Notes: generated by a model not told the origin, from the letters alone. DNA of 8,158 nt from Caldisericaceae bacterium (GCA_026987225.1 JALSNB010000273.1:1-8158), one strand, 5' to 3'; positions 1 through 7,168 are shown, counted from the first letter of the stretch. Translations and numbers: made by a program.

Positions 1-1142
1 AAATGTTAAAAAAAGAAGGGATACCGCACAGCGTTCTGAATGCGAAGTATCACGAAAAAGAAGCAATGATCATAAAGGATGCCGGTCAATACAAAGCGGT
101 TACCATCGCAACAAACATGGCCGGAAGGGGCGTTGATATAAAATTGGGCAAGGGTGTAAAAGAGCTTGGCGGCCTTTTTATACTTGGCACTGAACGGCAC
201 GAGGCAAGAAGAATTGATAACCAGTTAAGAGGAAGATCCGGCAGGCAGGGCGATCCGGGTGAATCCCAATTTTATCTTTCTCTTGAAGACGAGCTTTTAA
301 GAATATTCGGAGGAGATTCTATTAAAAGAATCCTATCAACGTTAAAAATACCGGAGGACGAGCCGATTCAGCACAAATTACTCAGCAGGCAGATAGAGAA
401 TGCGCAGAAGAAGGTGGAAGCTTATAACTTCAGCATCAGAAAAAATCTTTTGGATTACGATAACGTGTTAGATAAACAGAGAGAAATTATCTATAAGGAA
501 AGAGATAAGATACTAAAAGGCGGTTCGGTGCATGACGAAATTGTTCAGATGGTTAGAGAAGTAACGGATAAAATCGTGCTGAGTCATTATAATGAAGATA
601 TAGGTATTCAGGAAGAAGAGATAGACGAACTCGAAAAATCTCTCTCGTTTTTGATAAATCGTAAAGTAACTCTGGATAGGGAAGCGATTCTATCGATGAG
701 AAAAGAAGAGCTACTCGAAGAGTTAGAAGACGTTGCGATTAAGGCTTATGAAGAGAAAATCAGTTCTTTCGGTGAACAGTTAAAAGACGAAATTGAGAAA
801 TATATCCTGCTTAGAACAATCGATTCCAACTGGAAGGATCACTTGTATGCAATGGATGATTTGAAAGAAGGCATAGGTTTAAGGGCATATGGTCAGCAGG
901 ATCCGCTTATTGCATATCAAATAGAGGGACACCAACTGTTTGACGAAATGATTGAAAGAGTAAAAGAAGATACTGTTAGAACACTATTTAAAATAGAAAT
1001 AAGAAGCAATGAAGAAAACGTTAGTGCAAGCGGGCAATCCGAAACTCATACAATGAACAACGAAGAGAACAAGCTTTCAAAAGAAGAACGAAAAAAACGC
1101 AGGGCTTTGAAGAAAAAATTGAAGAAGAAGAGGAAGAGGTAA
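1..1142 (+). CDS. secA: Protein translocase ATPase SecA, C-terminal part (5' end outside window)
   Basis: SecA is the cytosolic motor that drives preproteins through the SecYEG channel. The frame is open to the left edge, so the ATG at position 3 is internal. Judged against E. coli SecA, roughly 470 N-terminal residues lie upstream. Counting from that ATG, the second nucleotide-binding fold shows the motif V stretch TNMAGRGVDIKLG (about residues 37-49) and the motif VI arginine-finger segment QLRGRSGRQGD (74-84). The helical scaffold (RKNLLDYDNVLDKQRE) and the HSD/HWD region (NWKDH at about 276, then IGLRAYGQQDPL) follow. The usual C-terminal zinc-binding SEC-C motif (CxCxS...C) is absent. 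The protein ends instead in a strongly basic tail rich in Lys and Arg. The stop is 1 bp before the prfB ATG, so the two are cotranscribed and probably translationally coupled. Identification is secure from the helicase motifs. Confidence 0.97.
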   Translation, partial: MLKKEGIPHSVLNAKYHEKEAMIIKDAGQYKAVTIATNMAGRGVDIKLGKGVKELGGLFILGTERHEARRIDNQLRGRSGRQGDPGESQFYLSLEDELLRIFGGDSIKRILSTLKIPEDEPIQHKLLSRQIENAQKKVEAYNFSIRKNLLDYDNVLDKQREIIYKERDKILKGGSVHDEIVQMVREVTDKIVLSHYNEDIGIQEEEIDELEKSLSFLINRKVTLDREAILSMRKEELLEELEDVAIKAYEEKISSFGEQLKDEIEKYILLRTIDSNWKDHLYAMDDLKEGIGLRAYGQQDPLIAYQIEGHQLFDEMIERVKEDTVRTLFKIEIRSNEENVSASGQSETHTMNNEENKLSKEERKKRRALKKKLKKKRKR

Positions 1143-1143
1143 A

Positions 1144-2250
1144 ATGATCACGGAAGATACCAAAAAACAGGCCATAGAACTTCTTGATAGAATTAAAAAA
1201 GGGTTGGATTATTCTTGACTAAAGGATAAAGAGGAAGAACTTATAAAACTTCAGGAAATTACATCGAAAAAAGACTTTTGGAACACAAGCAATGCAAAGG
1301 AAACCTTGAGGAGACTTTCTTTACTGAAAAAAGAAATCGGGAAGTTCCGTGAAGTGGAAAAACTGAAAGAGGATATCGAAACAATGCTTGAACTTGTTTC
1401 CGCAACGGAAAGTATTGATGACGAGGAATTACTTCCGATTTTAAATAAAGGTGAGAACATCGTTAACGAATGGGAAATAGAGCAATTTTTATCCGGTCCT
1501 TACGATGCTTCAAACGCCTTTGTATCTTTTTCTTCGGGCGCAGGCGGAACGGATGCGCAGGATTGGACTCAAATGCTACTGAGAATGTATTTGAAATGGG
1601 CCGATAAGAAGGGTTTCTCGGTTGAAATTTTGGAGGAAATGCCTGGCGAGGAAGCGGGTATAAAAAGTGCGCTTTTGTATGTTAAAGGCGATTTTGCATA
1701 CGGATTGTTAAAAGGAGAATCCGGTGTTCACAGACTTGTAAGGATTTCTCCGTTCGATTCGAATAAAAGAAGGCATACGTCGTTCGCACTCGTAGAAATT
1801 ACTCCTGAAATTGAAGATGTTGAAGATGTGAAAATTGACGAAAAAGATTTACGAATCGATATTTTCCGCTCAAGCGGCCATGGCGGGCAAAATGTTCAAA
1901 AAGTTGAAACCGCCGTGAGAATAACTCATATTCCTACGGGAATTACGGCTGAATGCCAGAACGAACGTTCGCAATTGCAAAATAAAATAATGGCCATGAA
2001 AGTTTTGAAATCACGTTTGCTTTTGTATGAGAAGAAAAAGAGAGAAAAGAAATTACGTGAAATAAAAGGTTCGTATAAATCCGCAGAATGGGGTAACGAA
2101 ATTCGCTCATACGTGCTTCAACCGTATAAATTGGTAAAAGACCACAGGACAGGCGTGGAAAGCGGAAGAGTGGACGATGTGCTTGAAGGAGATATAGATG
2201 CGTTTATTTGGGCGTACCTCAAAAATAAGAAAGAAACTTCAAAAGCATAA
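1144..2250 (+). CDS. prfB: Peptide chain release factor 2 (RF2) with an in-frame TGA at codon 25
   Basis: RF2 terminates translation at UGA and UAA by hydrolysing peptidyl-tRNA on the ribosome. The RF2-specific tripeptide SPF (residues 202-204, bases 1747-1755) and the catalytic GGQ (247-249, bases 1882-1890) are intact. They sit within three residues of their E. coli positions. The GAGGTDAQDW block is also present. The ATG at 1144 follows GAGGT (1136-1140). Codons 1-24 give a plausible RF2 helix ending KKGLDYS, and codon 25 (1216-1218) is TGA. The same frame then continues through the RF2-like DFWN segment to a normal C-terminus, for 368 codons in all including the TGA, close to the family's usual 365. 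The TGA aligns with the Asp decoded at the classical RF2 frameshift site, but no frameshift can rescue this reading. The next in-frame ATG/GTG/TTG is a TTG at 1306 (314 aa). Full-length product therefore implies readthrough, restart or a sequence error. Confidence 0.9.
1199..1222 (+). promoter_or_regulatory. Candidate RF2 recoding site, non-canonical: in-frame TGA followed by CTA
   Basis: The classical site is an SD-like AGGGGG, a 3-nt spacer, then CTT TGA C, where tRNA-Leu slips +1 onto TTT. Here AAGGG (1199-1203) lies 12 nt before the TGA rather than 6. The codon before the stop is TCT rather than CTT, and the stop context TGA-C (1216-1219) is retained. The +1 frame reads GAC then TAA at 1220-1222. 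The -1 frame reaches TAA at 1227-1229. Only the original frame is open downstream. UGA followed by C is known as the weakest RF2 stop context in E. coli, and UGA CUA is a known readthrough context in eukaryotes. This supports, without proving, an RF2-sensitive leaky stop. Confidence 0.5.
2186..2191 (+). promoter_or_regulatory. Ribosome binding site for the YitT-family gene, inside prfB
   Basis: AAGGAG lies 6 nt upstream of the ATG at 2198 and is embedded in the prfB coding sequence. It decides the start of the next gene and makes a 53-bp overlap with prfB real rather than an annotation artefact. Confidence 0.8.
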
Positions 2251-3109
2251 AGACAGTTTCAAATCCGTTTTTATAAATACACTGGGCATAACAATAGGTT
2301 CTATCATATATGCGATAAGTGTGGATATGTTTATCGATCCGAATCATATTGCACCTGGCGGGTTCATCGGTATTGCAATTATAATAAATCATTATATCCC
2401 GTTCTTTAAAATAGGTAGTATGATTGTGATCATGAATATCCCCCTGCTTATTATAGGGCTGAGGAGAATAGGATGGCACTTTTTGTATGGAACGGTTATC
2501 GGCACGATTTTATCTTCCATTCTTATCGATATTTTGGCGCCGTATGTGCCTCCGCTTCACACGGATATGATTCTTGCTTGTATTTACGGTGGATTTTTAA
2601 TGGGTGTCGGAATCGGCATAATTTTTAGGTATTTCGGTTCAACCGGAGGAACGGACCTCCTTGCTCAAATCATTTATGATATGACAGGACTGCCTTTCGG
2701 ACAAGCAATGATGGTTATCGATGTTACCATTATTGTTGCTGCCGGAATTGTATTCAGGAACATTAACATTTCATTGTATTCCATTATTGCGGAACTTGTT
2801 GGTAACAAAACAATAGACTTGATACAGAGCGGATTTACCTTTTCAAAAGCGGTGTATATCATTACGGAGCATCCCGAACCAATTAAAGAGGCTGTACTTA
2901 CGGAGATAGAACGCGGAGTTACCGAACTTGATGCAAAGGGCGGATATACGGGTAATAAAAAGAAAATGCTACTTGTTGTTGTGCCGCACACGCAAGTTTC
3001 CAAAATAAAAAAGGTAGTAAGGGATGCCGATCCGTACAGTTTTATTATTATAGCCGAATTAAACGAAGTGATAGGAAGCGGGTTTAAATCAATAAAGGAG
3101 CGCATATGA
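2198..3109 (+). CDS. YitT-family (DUF2179) integral membrane protein
   Basis: This 303-residue protein matches the YitT/DUF161-DUF2179 family, whose biochemical role is not established. After a basic N-terminus it has about six hydrophobic segments (roughly residues 22-42, 51-68, 75-90, 95-115, 124-144 and 168-186). It carries the family signatures IDPNHIAPGGFIGIA (46-60) and FGSTGGTDLLAQ (146-157). The soluble C-terminal DUF2179 domain (about 218-296) includes GVTELDAKGGYTGNKKKML and the typical ending AELNEVIGSGFK. The ATG at 2198 is chosen because AAGGAG precedes it at ideal distance and no other ATG, GTG or TTG occurs before residue 44. The gene overlaps prfB by 53 bp, and its TGA overlaps the ftsE ATG (ATGA), so it is tied into the operon. 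Its position just before ftsEX could hint at an envelope role, but that is inference. Confidence 0.9.
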   Translation: MRLFGRTSKIRKKLQKHKDSFKSVFINTLGITIGSIIYAISVDMFIDPNHIAPGGFIGIAIIINHYIPFFKIGSMIVIMNIPLLIIGLRRIGWHFLYGTVIGTILSSILIDILAPYVPPLHTDMILACIYGGFLMGVGIGIIFRYFGSTGGTDLLAQIIYDMTGLPFGQAMMVIDVTIIVAAGIVFRNINISLYSIIAELVGNKTIDLIQSGFTFSKAVYIITEHPEPIKEAVLTEIERGVTELDAKGGYTGNKKKMLLVVVPHTQVSKIKKVVRDADPYSFIIIAELNEVIGSGFKSIKERI

Positions 3110-3768
3110 TAAAACTTGTTGACGTAACAAAGGTTTATCCGAACGGAACCGTGGCGCTTGAAAAAGTTAATCTGGAAATAAACGAAGGGGATTTTGTTTA
3201 CATTAGCGGTGAATCCGGCGCCGGGAAAACAACTCTTCTCAGGCTTATTCACCTTGACGAACTTCCTACGAAGGGAACGATTTTGTACAGAGGAAAACCT
3301 ATAAAAAAAATATTCAAAGTTCATGCCTGGCGTAGAAAAGTGCAAATTGCTTACCAGGATTTCATGCTTATCGAAGACAGAACCGTGCTTGATAATATTA
3401 CCCTACCTCTTCAAATAATAGGGGAAAGCTTTTCTTCGATTTACAACAAAGCGGAAAATGTGCTTGGTATGTTGAAATTGAGGGATAAAATGTATAAGTT
3501 AGTGAAAGAGCTTTCCGGAGGTGAAAAACAGCGTATTGCGCTCGGAAGAGCCGTTATATCGAATCCTGAGCTGTTGCTTCTTGACGAGCCTCTTGGAAAC
3601 CTCGACGAGGAAACGGCGCAAATCATTATGGATTTTATTGAGGCTATAAACGAGCAAGGTACAACGATTACAATGTCCACTCATCATATGGTAAAGAGAG
3701 AAGTAAGTACGCCAAAACGATTGATACGATTGAAAAACGGGAGGATCATATATAAAGGCTATGTATAG
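3106..3768 (+). CDS. ftsE: Cell division ATP-binding protein FtsE
   Basis: FtsE is the cytoplasmic ABC ATPase that works with FtsX at the division septum to switch on cell-wall hydrolases. The 220 residues contain every ABC motif: Walker A GESGAGKT (35-42), the Q-loop in YQDF (Q84), the signature LSGGE (136-140), Walker B LLLLDEP (156-162) with catalytic E161, the D-loop GNLD (164-167) and the switch histidine H193. The segment around DFMLIEDRTVLDN is typical of FtsE rather than other transport ATPases, as is the short length (usually about 220-230). The ATG at 3106 follows AAAGGAG and overlaps the previous stop by 4 bp. The 3' end overlaps ftsX by 8 bp, which fits stoichiometric coupled synthesis of the two partners. 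Confidence 0.95.
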   Translation: MIKLVDVTKVYPNGTVALEKVNLEINEGDFVYISGESGAGKTTLLRLIHLDELPTKGTILYRGKPIKKIFKVHAWRRKVQIAYQDFMLIEDRTVLDNITLPLQIIGESFSSIYNKAENVLGMLKLRDKMYKLVKELSGGEKQRIALGRAVISNPELLLLDEPLGNLDEETAQIIMDFIEAINEQGTTITMSTHHMVKREVSTPKRLIRLKNGRIIYKGYV

Positions 3769-4630
3769 ACTGTTTTATATATTCAGGCAGGGTAATTTAC
3801 TTTTGAAAGAGAGCAAAAAAGCCGTGTTTATCGCCGTTATATTCCTAACGATAGGATTTGTTGCAATCGGTAGCACTTATATCGTGGGCAAAAGCTTATT
3901 TTCTTCTTCGCTAACGCTGAAGAATAAAGTAAACATTACCGTTTTCTTAAAAAACGATACGGATCAAAACGATGTAAATGAAACAATAAACGAGATAAAA
4001 GCAATTGACGGAGTGGAAAAAGTGGAAGTAATAAATAAAGAGGAGGCAAAAGAAAAATTTTTATCCTTGTTTCCTCAATATGCTTCGCTTCTTTCCTCAT
4101 TGGATACAAATCCTTTTCCTTGCACTGTAAAAGTATGGGTATCCAATCTGGAGCTCGGTGAAAACATAAAGAATCTTATTAGCAGCTTTCCTACCGTGGA
4201 CAGCGTGATATTTTCACAGGATGTTGCAGAAAAGATAAATAAATTAACAACCGTTTTATGGCTTTTATTTGTTTTTATATTCATTGCAGTTCTTGCCGAG
4301 TTTGTTTTCATAAGTCAAAGCATAACCTCTTTGCTTGTTGACTTACGTCACACCGATATTAAAATTTTAAAGCTTATAGGCGCCGATTCGACATTTATTC
4401 ATGCGCCTTTCTTTTTTGTCGTGTTTGTTTCCGTTCTTTTAAGCTGGATTATTTCTATTTTCGCACTTAAAAGAATCGATCTTTGGAGTGTTACAATAGT
4501 CAAAAGTTTGCTTCCGTTTGCCGACTATTCGGCCAGAATCAACACTTCCTTGCTTTATCTCGAACTGTTTGTTTTCGGTGTGGTAATTAGCATTTTCGGT
4601 GCTATAATTCCGTTGAGGCGAGTGAAATGA
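3761..4630 (+). CDS. ftsX: Cell division membrane protein FtsX
   Basis: FtsX is the membrane subunit of FtsEX. It does not transport a substrate but relays FtsE ATP hydrolysis to extracellular hydrolase partners. The 289-residue protein shows the family layout: a short cytosolic N-terminus, TM1 (about 21-43), a large extracytoplasmic domain (about 45-162), TM2 (164-188), TM3 (214-236) and TM4 (264-284). The extracytoplasmic domain contains the ITVFLK start and a central NPFP motif that corresponds to the common NPLP. The cytosolic loop after TM2, RHTDIKILKLIGA (196-208), is the conserved coupling segment that meets FtsE. The ATG at 3761 lies inside the end of ftsE, with AAAGG just upstream. 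Its TGA overlaps the ATG of the M23 peptidase gene, the expected physical partner. Confidence 0.93.
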   Translation: MYRLFYIFRQGNLLLKESKKAVFIAVIFLTIGFVAIGSTYIVGKSLFSSSLTLKNKVNITVFLKNDTDQNDVNETINEIKAIDGVEKVEVINKEEAKEKFLSLFPQYASLLSSLDTNPFPCTVKVWVSNLELGENIKNLISSFPTVDSVIFSQDVAEKINKLTTVLWLLFVFIFIAVLAEFVFISQSITSLLVDLRHTDIKILKLIGADSTFIHAPFFFVVFVSVLLSWIISIFALKRIDLWSVTIVKSLLPFADYSARINTSLLYLELFVFGVVISIFGAIIPLRRVK

Positions 4631-5754
4631 AGAAATTCATAATTTTCTTGCTTGTATTGCTATTGGTTTTTTCCGTTTTCTTGCCTTCCGCATATTCGGG
4701 GCTCGAAGAGGAACAGCAAAAACTTCAACAATATAAAAAAGAGTTGGAAGAGATTAAAAGAGATTTGAATAATCTTACTGCAACTTCGCAACAAGTTTTA
4801 TCTTTGTTGGATAGAATTAGCAGCGAAGAAAACAATGTTTCGCAGAACATTGATGTAATTCAAAATAAAATCACAGCTTTACAGAATGAAATTTCAGAAA
4901 CCGAAAATTTGATTCAACTAAACAAATCCTTAATAGAAAAAAATAAAAATGCAATTGCCACTTCTCTTGCTCTTTCATATAAACTTAGTTATGTTTCACC
5001 GATTAGTGTTTTCTTCTCTGGGAAAAGTGCTTCCGCATCAGTTGATAAAATTACATACATCTCTTATGTTATCTCCTCAAACAAAACATTACTTGACGAT
5101 CTTACAAAAAAGGTAAATTTACTTAATGAGCAAAAGAGTAAATTGCAAAAAGACAATGAGTACCTAACGGCATTTTTGAAAGATAAAGAATCGGAAGAAG
5201 CTGTGTTGAAACAGGAAATCGCGATGAAAAACGAACTTTTGTCTTCTCTGAAAGAAAGAAAATTAGCGGATCTTACCAAGAAAACGCTACTTGAAGAAGA
5301 GATTAAAAAAGAGCAGGAAAAGATAAAAGAACTTATAAAAGAAGCACAACGTAAAGGCATTATATTAAAAGGCGGGCTTATATGGCCGGTAAGAGGCCCG
5401 ATTACGTCTCCCTTCGGTTGGAGAATTAACCCCATTTGGCATTCAAAAGAATTTCATCCGGGTATAGATATTGCAGTTGCAACCGGAACACCGGTAAAAG
5501 CTGCGGCAGACGGCATAGTATCATATGCGGGATGGATGAATGGCTACGGAAATGTGGTAATTATTTATCACGGATCCGATATTTCCACTCTTTACGCTCA
5601 TTTAAAACGATATATAGTTCGAAAAGGTGAAAGAGTGAAACAGGGACAGATCATTGCTTATTCGGACAATACCGGATGGTCGACAGGCCCGCATCTTCAT
5701 TTCGGGGTATATCTTGGTGACAAACCCGTAAATCCTTTAAAATATCTGCCTTGA
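4627..5754 (+). CDS. Secreted coiled-coil M23 metallopeptidase (EnvC/PcsB-like murein hydrolase or activator)
   Basis: This 375-residue exported protein is probably the FtsEX-controlled factor for septal peptidoglycan cleavage. Residues 1-24 form a signal peptide (KK, a long Leu/Ile/Val/Phe core, then PSAYSG). A Glu/Lys/Gln-rich coiled coil covers about 25-240, interrupted around 115-145 by a Ser-rich hydrophobic patch. The C-terminal LytM/M23 domain runs from about 250 to 372. The zinc ligands H277 and D281 (HPGID) and H358 are all present, as are the catalytic H325 (YAHL) and H356 (HLHF). This contrasts with E. coli EnvC, whose LytM site is degenerate and which only activates amidases, so direct endopeptidase activity is likely here. 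It starts with a 4-bp ATGA overlap with ftsX and is the last gene before the terminator. Symbols such as envC would overstate orthology. Confidence 0.9.
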   Translation: MKKFIIFLLVLLLVFSVFLPSAYSGLEEEQQKLQQYKKELEEIKRDLNNLTATSQQVLSLLDRISSEENNVSQNIDVIQNKITALQNEISETENLIQLNKSLIEKNKNAIATSLALSYKLSYVSPISVFFSGKSASASVDKITYISYVISSNKTLLDDLTKKVNLLNEQKSKLQKDNEYLTAFLKDKESEEAVLKQEIAMKNELLSSLKERKLADLTKKTLLEEEIKKEQEKIKELIKEAQRKGIILKGGLIWPVRGPITSPFGWRINPIWHSKEFHPGIDIAVATGTPVKAAADGIVSYAGWMNGYGNVVIIYHGSDISTLYAHLKRYIVRKGERVKQGQIIAYSDNTGWSTGPHLHFGVYLGDKPVNPLKYLP

Positions 5755-5762
5755 GAAATTAA

Positions 5763-5788
5763 AAAAGGGGCAGATGAATGCCCCTTTT
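5763..5788. terminator. Bidirectional intrinsic terminator between the M23 gene and amt
   Basis: A perfect 10-bp stem, AAAAGGGGCA (5763-5772) with TGCCCCTTTT (5779-5788), encloses a 6-nt loop. In the plus direction it begins 9 nt after the M23 stop, and its stem ends in TTTT. In the minus direction the stem runs into six T residues, giving an even better terminator 24 nt beyond the amt stop. One hairpin therefore ends both convergent transcription units. Confidence 0.9.
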
Positions 5789-5811
5789 AAAAGCAATATA
5801 TTTTTGATATT

Positions 5812-7029
5812 TTACGATTTCAGGATATTAAATGCGTCTTCTCCGTGGAGATAGCCGTCAAGTCCTTCTTTCTCTGCCTCTTCGGGGACTCTTACTTTGG
5901 CGAATGTGTTAATAATTGCAAGTAATACGTAAGTCACTATGAACGCATATACGATAGCAATCAATACTGCGACAAGCTCTTTCCCGAAGAATGCGGCATT
6001 ACCGTAGAACAATCCGTTTGCACCGGATTTGTTTACGGCTTTCGTTGCAAATAATCCGAGCATAAGAATACCGGTAAGTCCGCCCATTCCGTGAACACCC
6101 CAGACATCAAGGGCATCGTCCCAACCTTTTTTGTTTTTGAATGCAACGGCCAAATAGCCAACGATCGATGCGGTAATACCTATTAATGCAGCAGCTGCCG
6201 GGGTCACGTATCCTGCCGCAGGTGTAATTGTTGCAAGCCCCGCGACTGCACCGGTAAGGAATCCGACTAATTTCGGTTTTCCGGCATACATTGAATCAAG
6301 TATAAGCCACGTGGTTGCGCCGAGTGCGGCACCAAGAGTCGTATTGACGAATGCGAGTTCGGCTACCGTATCTATTGAAAGTGCACTGCCGGAGTTAAAT
6401 CCGTACCATCCGAACCAGAGAAGTGCTGTTCCGATAGCAACAAGCGCCAGATTTGAAGGAGTGTTTTTCTGGACGTATTTTCTTTTTCCGATGTAGAAAA
6501 CCGCTGCAAGTGCAGAAAATCCTGCAAGGGCATGGACAACAATTCCGCCCGCAAAATCAAGAACTCCCCACTGTGCTAAAATTCCACCGCCCCATATCAT
6601 ATGGGCAAACGGATAATAAACCACAAGTTGCCATAAAATCAGGAACCAGATATAAGATCTGAAGGACACCCTGTCAGCAAATGCACCTGTGATTAATGCC
6701 GGAGTGATTACTGCAAACATCATCTGATAGACAAAGAATACAAGTAAACTAATCTGTCCGTTCCCCGAGAATGCGGTTTGAACGGTTACGCCTTTAAGGA
6801 ATGCATGTGCAAAGTTGCCGATAATCGGGCCGCTACCGCTGAAACTAAGGGAGAAACCGATTGCCCACCACATGATAATGGTAACTCCCATTGAAACAAA
6901 GCTTTGCATCATGATTGTTACGACACTTTTGCGGCCTACAAGTCCACCGTAGAAGAATGCAAGCCCAGGTGTCATAAGAAGAACCAATGCTGCTGCAACT
7001 AACATGTAAGCATTACTTGCCGAGCTCAT
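5812..7029 (-). CDS. amt: Ammonium transporter (Amt/AmtB family)
   Basis: The product is a trimeric membrane channel for ammonium/ammonia uptake under nitrogen limitation. The 405-residue protein keeps the pore features, with E. coli AmtB equivalents in brackets: F105 (F107), W146 (W148), D158 (D160), H166 (H168), F211 (F215), S215 (S219) and H313 (H318). The signature DFAGGIVVHALAG spans 158-170. The C-terminal tail (VPEEAEKEGLDGYLHGEDAF, about 381-400) resembles the AmtB tail that binds PII/GlnK. The start is the ATG at 7029, 7 nt after GGAGGT (7042-7037). A GTG at 7038 is in frame but lies within the SD. The mature-like N-terminus (SSASNAYMLVAAALVLL) shows no separate signal peptide, unlike E. 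coli AmtB, suggesting 11 rather than 12 hydrophobic segments at synthesis. No glnB or glnK gene adjoins it in this window. Confidence 0.96.
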   Translation of the reverse strand: MSSASNAYMLVAAALVLLMTPGLAFFYGGLVGRKSVVTIMMQSFVSMGVTIIMWWAIGFSLSFSGSGPIIGNFAHAFLKGVTVQTAFSGNGQISLLVFFVYQMMFAVITPALITGAFADRVSFRSYIWFLILWQLVVYYPFAHMIWGGGILAQWGVLDFAGGIVVHALAGFSALAAVFYIGKRKYVQKNTPSNLALVAIGTALLWFGWYGFNSGSALSIDTVAELAFVNTTLGAALGATTWLILDSMYAGKPKLVGFLTGAVAGLATITPAAGYVTPAAAALIGITASIVGYLAVAFKNKKGWDDALDVWGVHGMGGLTGILMLGLFATKAVNKSGANGLFYGNAAFFGKELVAVLIAIVYAFIVTYVLLAIINTFAKVRVPEEAEKEGLDGYLHGEDAFNILKS

Positions 7030-7036
7030 TTTTCCC

Positions 7037-7042
7037 ACCTCC
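7037..7042 (-). promoter_or_regulatory. Ribosome binding site that sets the amt start
   Basis: Read on the minus strand, GGAGGT is followed by GGGAAAA and then ATG at 7029. This is optimal spacing. It excludes the overlapping upstream GTG at 7038 as the start. Confidence 0.85.
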
Positions 7043-7074
7043 TATTAGTTTAAATTTTCTAAAACGTTGAACAA

Positions 7075-7102
7075 ATTATATAACTTTACTGCAATTTCAC
7101 AA
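7075..7102 (-). promoter_or_regulatory. amt: Probable sigma-70-type promoter of amt
   Basis: On the minus strand an exact TATAAT (7080-7075) is preceded, 16 nt away, by TTGTGA (7102-7097), a 4/6 match to TTGACA. Transcription would begin near 7068, giving a leader of about 40 nt before the ATG. The region is AT-rich, so a chance match is possible. I see no sigma-54 TGGCAC-N5-TTGC element. Confidence 0.45.
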
Positions 7103-7116
7103 ATAGATTTGTAAAA
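7095..7116. promoter_or_regulatory. Imperfect palindrome overlapping the amt -35 region, possible operator
   Basis: ACAAAT (7099-7104) and ATTTGT (7107-7112) form a 6-bp inverted repeat around AG. It is extended by three further pairs (7095-7097 with 7114-7116) after one mismatch. Its place over the predicted -35 would suit a dimeric repressor of amt. The role is inferred from position only. Confidence 0.35.
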
Positions 7117-7122
7117 ATTCGT

Positions 7123-7168
7123 TTATATTTTCAAAATTTTGGAAAATTGTGTAAATTTGAAAATATAA
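7123..7168. repeat. 13-bp inverted repeat in the amt upstream region
   Basis: TTATATTTTCAAA (7123-7135) and TTTGAAAATATAA (7156-7168) are perfect reverse complements separated by 20 nt. Three outer bases (CGT at 7120-7122 with ACG at 7170-7172) also pair if T7169 is bulged. It sits about 55 to 100 bp upstream of the inferred amt transcription start. A regulator site is plausible, for example for an activator binding at about two helical turns. AT-richness raises the chance of accident, but 13 paired bases is long. Confidence 0.5.

Noticed and set aside
1216..1218. UGA read as a sense codon genome-wide (Trp or Gly code)
   Set aside because: No other gene here contains an internal TGA. TGG encodes Trp throughout, and TGA ends the YitT, ftsX and M23 genes in normal positions, the last just before a terminator.
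1214..1222. Classical +1 programmed frameshift in prfB
   Set aside because: The +1 frame meets TAA at 1220-1222 immediately after GAC, the slip codon is TCT rather than CTT, and downstream RF2 is already in the upstream frame.
1216..1260. Selenocysteine insertion at the prfB UGA
   Set aside because: I see no stable hairpin of the bacterial SECIS type just downstream, and RF2 has no selenocysteine at this position.
2674..3345. 223-codon minus-strand open frame
   Set aside because: It is antisense to the YitT-family gene and ftsE, which have full family motifs and proper SD sequences. Its translation is low-complexity Ser/Phe-rich with no recognisable domain.
7036..7038. GTG at 7038 as the amt start
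   Set aside because: It overlaps the GGAGGT SD that is correctly spaced for the ATG at 7029.
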